64,000 nt of DNA from Rhizobiaceae bacterium (GTDB lineage: Bacteria; Pseudomonadota; Alphaproteobacteria; Rhizobiales; Rhizobiaceae), in the NCBI GenBank assembly GCA_019635775.1, contig JAHBYU010000001.1, positions 372,001 to 436,000 of the forward strand, written 5' to 3'. Below the pieces are notes generated by a model. The model was not told where the DNA came from. It searched no databases and was given only the letters and a program-made list of their open reading frames with translations. How positions within the stretch are numbered: the first letter of the stretch is position 1; every line of letters starts with the position of its first letter. The position numbers were made by a program, and so were the translations under genes. Positions 61,666 to 64,000 of the stretch are shown one piece after another.

Positions 61666-63036
61666 ATGAGGAGCATGTACATTTCGGGTATCGGCACGCT
61701 TGCGCTGGCGTTGATGCTCTCGGTCCCGATCACCTCGTCCTCCGTTTACGCTCAGGATCAGGCAGCCGCGGCGGATAGCGGGTCCGATGCTTCGGCCCCT
61801 GCGCCTTTGAGTGAGGACGAACTGGAAGTCCTGGTTGCGCGGATCGCGCTCTATCCCGATGAACTCGTTGCGCTGATTTCGGCGGCGTCGCTCTATCCGC
61901 TTGAGATCGTTGAGGCCTCGCGCTTCCTTGACAGGTACGAGAAGGACAAGTCGTTGAAGCCCAAGGACAGCTGGGACGGCAGCGTCGTTTCGTTGCTGAA
62001 CTACCCCGAGATCGTGCGGATGATGAGCGACGATCTGGAGTGGACGCAAGCGTTTGGCGAAGCCGTCGCGTGGCAGCAGAAGGACGTGCTGATTGCAATC
62101 CAGCAGTTGCGTGATGAGGCGGTCGCCAACGGCGTTCTGAAGAGCGACGACAAGGTTCAGGTGACGCAGGATAACGACAACGTGGTCATCAAGCCCTCGA
62201 ATCCCGAGGTGATCTACGTCCCGCAATATCCGCCGGAGATGCTCTACCAGCCCGGCTATGTGTGGGAGCCAATCCGCTATTATCCCGACCCCTATCCGCC
62301 CTACTGGTATCCCGGGGCGACCTTCTTCGCCGGTGTGGTCACCGGTGCTGTGTGGGGCGCGGTAGTCGACTGGGACGACTGGGGCGTATGGGGCGGTCAC
62401 TGGAACGGCAACGACATCGACATCGACTGCAACAACTGCTTCAACAATCGCGACTTCAACGGCAAGATCAACTTCAACGACGTCGACTGGAAGAACGTCG
62501 ACCGCGACAAGATCAAGATCGATCGCGACCAGTTCAACAATATCGACCGCAACGAGTTCAAGGATCGCGTTAAGGCCAATGGCGACAACGCAATCAGCGA
62601 TCGTGCGCGCGAGATCAAGAAGAGTGACAAGGTCGCCAGCCGGCCCGGCAAGGACGGGACCGGGACGAAGGATATCCGCAAGAGCATGCAGGACGGTCTC
62701 AAGGCGCAGGGCGGCGGTCAGGCAAAGCTCGACCGTCCGGCCGGCAAGCCCGATGTAAGCCGTCCCAATGTGGATCGCCCAGCCGGCAAGCCATCCGTCA
62801 ACCGCGACGGGCAGGCTGCTGCGAAGATCGACCGTTCCGTCGGAAAGCCCAAGCCGGCCCAGAAGGTCGATCAACGGCCGAAGAAACCTTCAGCGGTGGG
62901 CAATCCCGGCCGCGGCAAATCAGCCAAGGTCAGCTCGAACCGGGGTGGCAAGTCGATGGGCGGTGGTCAAGGCGGTGGCGCGCACAAGCAGATCAAGCGC
63001 CCATCGGGCGGTCAGGGCGGCGGACGCAGGCGCTGA
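61666..63036 (+). CDS. DUF3300 exported protein with a basic repeat tail
   Basis: 456 residues. A signal peptide (about 1-29, ending SVYAQ) precedes the DUF3300 domain: ELEVLVARIALYPDELVALI, ASLYPLEIVEASRFLDRYEK, and IKPSNPEVIYVPQYPPEMLY. Then comes a Gly/Trp stretch, an Asn/Asp-rich region (about 245-300), and a basic tail rich in G, K, R and P with repeats of DRPAGKP. Unknown function; the family is exported and nearly always next to DUF2950, as here. ATG 61666 follows GGAGGGG; longer frames lack a signal peptide start. Confidence 0.88.
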   Translation: MRSMYISGIGTLALALMLSVPITSSSVYAQDQAAAADSGSDASAPAPLSEDELEVLVARIALYPDELVALISAASLYPLEIVEASRFLDRYEKDKSLKPKDSWDGSVVSLLNYPEIVRMMSDDLEWTQAFGEAVAWQQKDVLIAIQQLRDEAVANGVLKSDDKVQVTQDNDNVVIKPSNPEVIYVPQYPPEMLYQPGYVWEPIRYYPDPYPPYWYPGATFFAGVVTGAVWGAVVDWDDWGVWGGHWNGNDIDIDCNNCFNNRDFNGKINFNDVDWKNVDRDKIKIDRDQFNNIDRNEFKDRVKANGDNAISDRAREIKKSDKVASRPGKDGTGTKDIRKSMQDGLKAQGGGQAKLDRPAGKPDVSRPNVDRPAGKPSVNRDGQAAAKIDRSVGKPKPAQKVDQRPKKPSAVGNPGRGKSAKVSSNRGGKSMGGGQGGGAHKQIKRPSGGQGGGRRR

Positions 63037-63052
63037 GCGGCGGGAGCAGGAG

Positions 63053-64000
63053 ATGAAGATGTTTATCAGAAAGCTTTTGCACTCCACCGGTGCCGCCGCA
63101 CTTGTCATAGGCTTGATGGCGGCAACGCCGGTCATGGCGCAGGAAGCTGAGCCGACCGGCATCGCGGGTATGGCTGCTGCGAGCGAACCACCGGCCTTTG
63201 ATACGCCGGAAGCCGCGCTTGACGCGTTCAAGAAGGCGCTTGAGGCTGATGGCGGCGGCAAGGTCGCTGATGTGCTGGGCCTCGATCCTGCGAAGATCAG
63301 GGGCGACGACAGCACGGCCGCTGCGCTTGCGCTCATCAAGGAAGGCGCCGAAAAGCAGCTATCGCTTGAGGGCGAGGGCGACCGGCGCACCGTGCTGATC
63401 GGCGAGAAGCTCTGGCCGCTGCCCTTCCCGATCGTGAAGTGGGAGGACGGCAAATGGGCCTTCGACACCTATGCCGGACTTCAGGAAATCGTCAATCGCA
63501 TCGTCGGCGAGAACGAGTTGCAGACAATCGCCACCCTGCGTGCCTATGTCGATGCGCAGGAGGAGTACGCTTCGGAAGATCGCGACGGTGACGGCGTGGA
63601 GGAGTTCGCGCAGAAACTGGTCAGCACGGAAGGAACGACGGATGGCCTCTATTGGCCGGCCGATGAGGTGAACGGCGAGAGCCCGGCCGGCGACCTCGAC
63701 CAGTCGGAACTTGAGGACGCAGCCAGGGGCGAAGGCTACTTCGGCTACAAGTACAAGATCCTGACGGGGCAGGGCGACAACATCGCAGGCGGCGCCTATG
63801 ACTACATCATCAACGGCAACATGATCGCCGGCTACGGGCTGATCGCATGGCCAGCGAAATATGGCGAGAGCGGCGTCCATACCTTCGTGGTCAATCAGCA
63901 CGGCATCGTCTACGAAACCGACCTCGGCCCCGCAACCGGCGATATCGTCAATTACATCGATCGGTTCAATCCGGACGATAAATGGACCGTGGTCAGCGAT
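63053..64000 (+). CDS. DUF2950 exported protein (3' end outside window)
   Basis: The frame starts at ATG 63053 (or ATG 63059, better spaced from AGGAG) and is open to the window end; 316 codons are seen. A signal peptide ends near VMAQEA, and the rest is DUF2950: FDTPEAALDAFKKALEADGG, WPLPFPIVKWEDGKWAFDT, and YASEDRDGDGVEEFAQKLVS, with the later FGYKYKILTGQGDNIAGGAY. Function unknown. It lies 16 bases after DUF3300 and forms a conserved pair with it. Confidence 0.9.
   Translation, partial: MKMFIRKLLHSTGAAALVIGLMAATPVMAQEAEPTGIAGMAAASEPPAFDTPEAALDAFKKALEADGGGKVADVLGLDPAKIRGDDSTAAALALIKEGAEKQLSLEGEGDRRTVLIGEKLWPLPFPIVKWEDGKWAFDTYAGLQEIVNRIVGENELQTIATLRAYVDAQEEYASEDRDGDGVEEFAQKLVSTEGTTDGLYWPADEVNGESPAGDLDQSELEDAARGEGYFGYKYKILTGQGDNIAGGAYDYIINGNMIAGYGLIAWPAKYGESGVHTFVVNQHGIVYETDLGPATGDIVNYIDRFNPDDKWTVVSD

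Overview
The window is a stretch of chromosome from an alphaproteobacterium, most likely a member of the Hyphomicrobiales (Rhizobiales) close to Mesorhizobium, Aminobacter or another Phyllobacteriaceae genus. The evidence is a circularly permuted two-piece tmRNA whose tag reads ANDNYAEARLAA, the alpha-type SspB/DUF4169/RHH trio, the folD-thyA-folA-hflK-hflC-degP-serB-miaA-ilvI-ilvH gene order, EcfG-type (GGAAC-N16-CGTT) promoters, and high GC with frequent GTG and TTG starts. No CRISPR array, intact insertion sequence or phage was seen.

Positions 1-43,800 are mostly housekeeping genes with accessory pieces between them. In order they are: a coiled-coil protein cut by the window edge; a ClpXP adaptor cluster; a TetR/MFS efflux pair; tmRNA; the one-carbon and thymidylate genes folD, thyA and folA; the membrane protein quality-control genes hflK, hflC and degP; serB and miaA (divergent); a diguanylate cyclase; a HerA-like ATPase; and the branched-chain amino acid genes ilvI and ilvH behind a leader-peptide attenuator. 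After these come a cobalt-type nitrile hydratase operon (nthA, nthB, activator), a VapBC pair, chaC, a RecD-like helicase, a GT25 glycosyltransferase and kup. Next are a QorB/HxlR pair, a class III cyclase, an FAD monooxygenase, an acyltransferase, and a TetR gene directly in front of ilvC. A PilZ protein, an EEP-family hydrolase, a Nudix protein, a MacAB-like efflux operon and a PhzF protein complete this part.

From tRNA-Lys(CTT) at 43,877 to about 57,600 the content is accessory. It contains a FixJ-type regulator with a histidine kinase that looks like a bacteriophytochrome lacking its front half. This kinase abuts, head to head, the last 63 codons of an outer-membrane porin, which marks a rearrangement junction. 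The rest is a stress-associated block: DUF421, SDR, DUF892, a sorbosone/PQQ-sugar-dehydrogenase-like lipoprotein, DUF2231, cytochrome b561, and a cytochrome oxidase operon (subunit II with a fused cytochrome c, fused subunits I+III, a small membrane protein and CtaG). Five sites matching the EcfG general-stress promoter stand in front of these genes, so the block, oxidase included, looks like one general-stress regulon.

The right end holds a large FAD/Fe-S dehydrogenase of the D-2-hydroxyglutarate dehydrogenase type with its divergent LysR regulator, followed by a DUF3300/DUF2950 pair of exported proteins, the second cut by the window edge.
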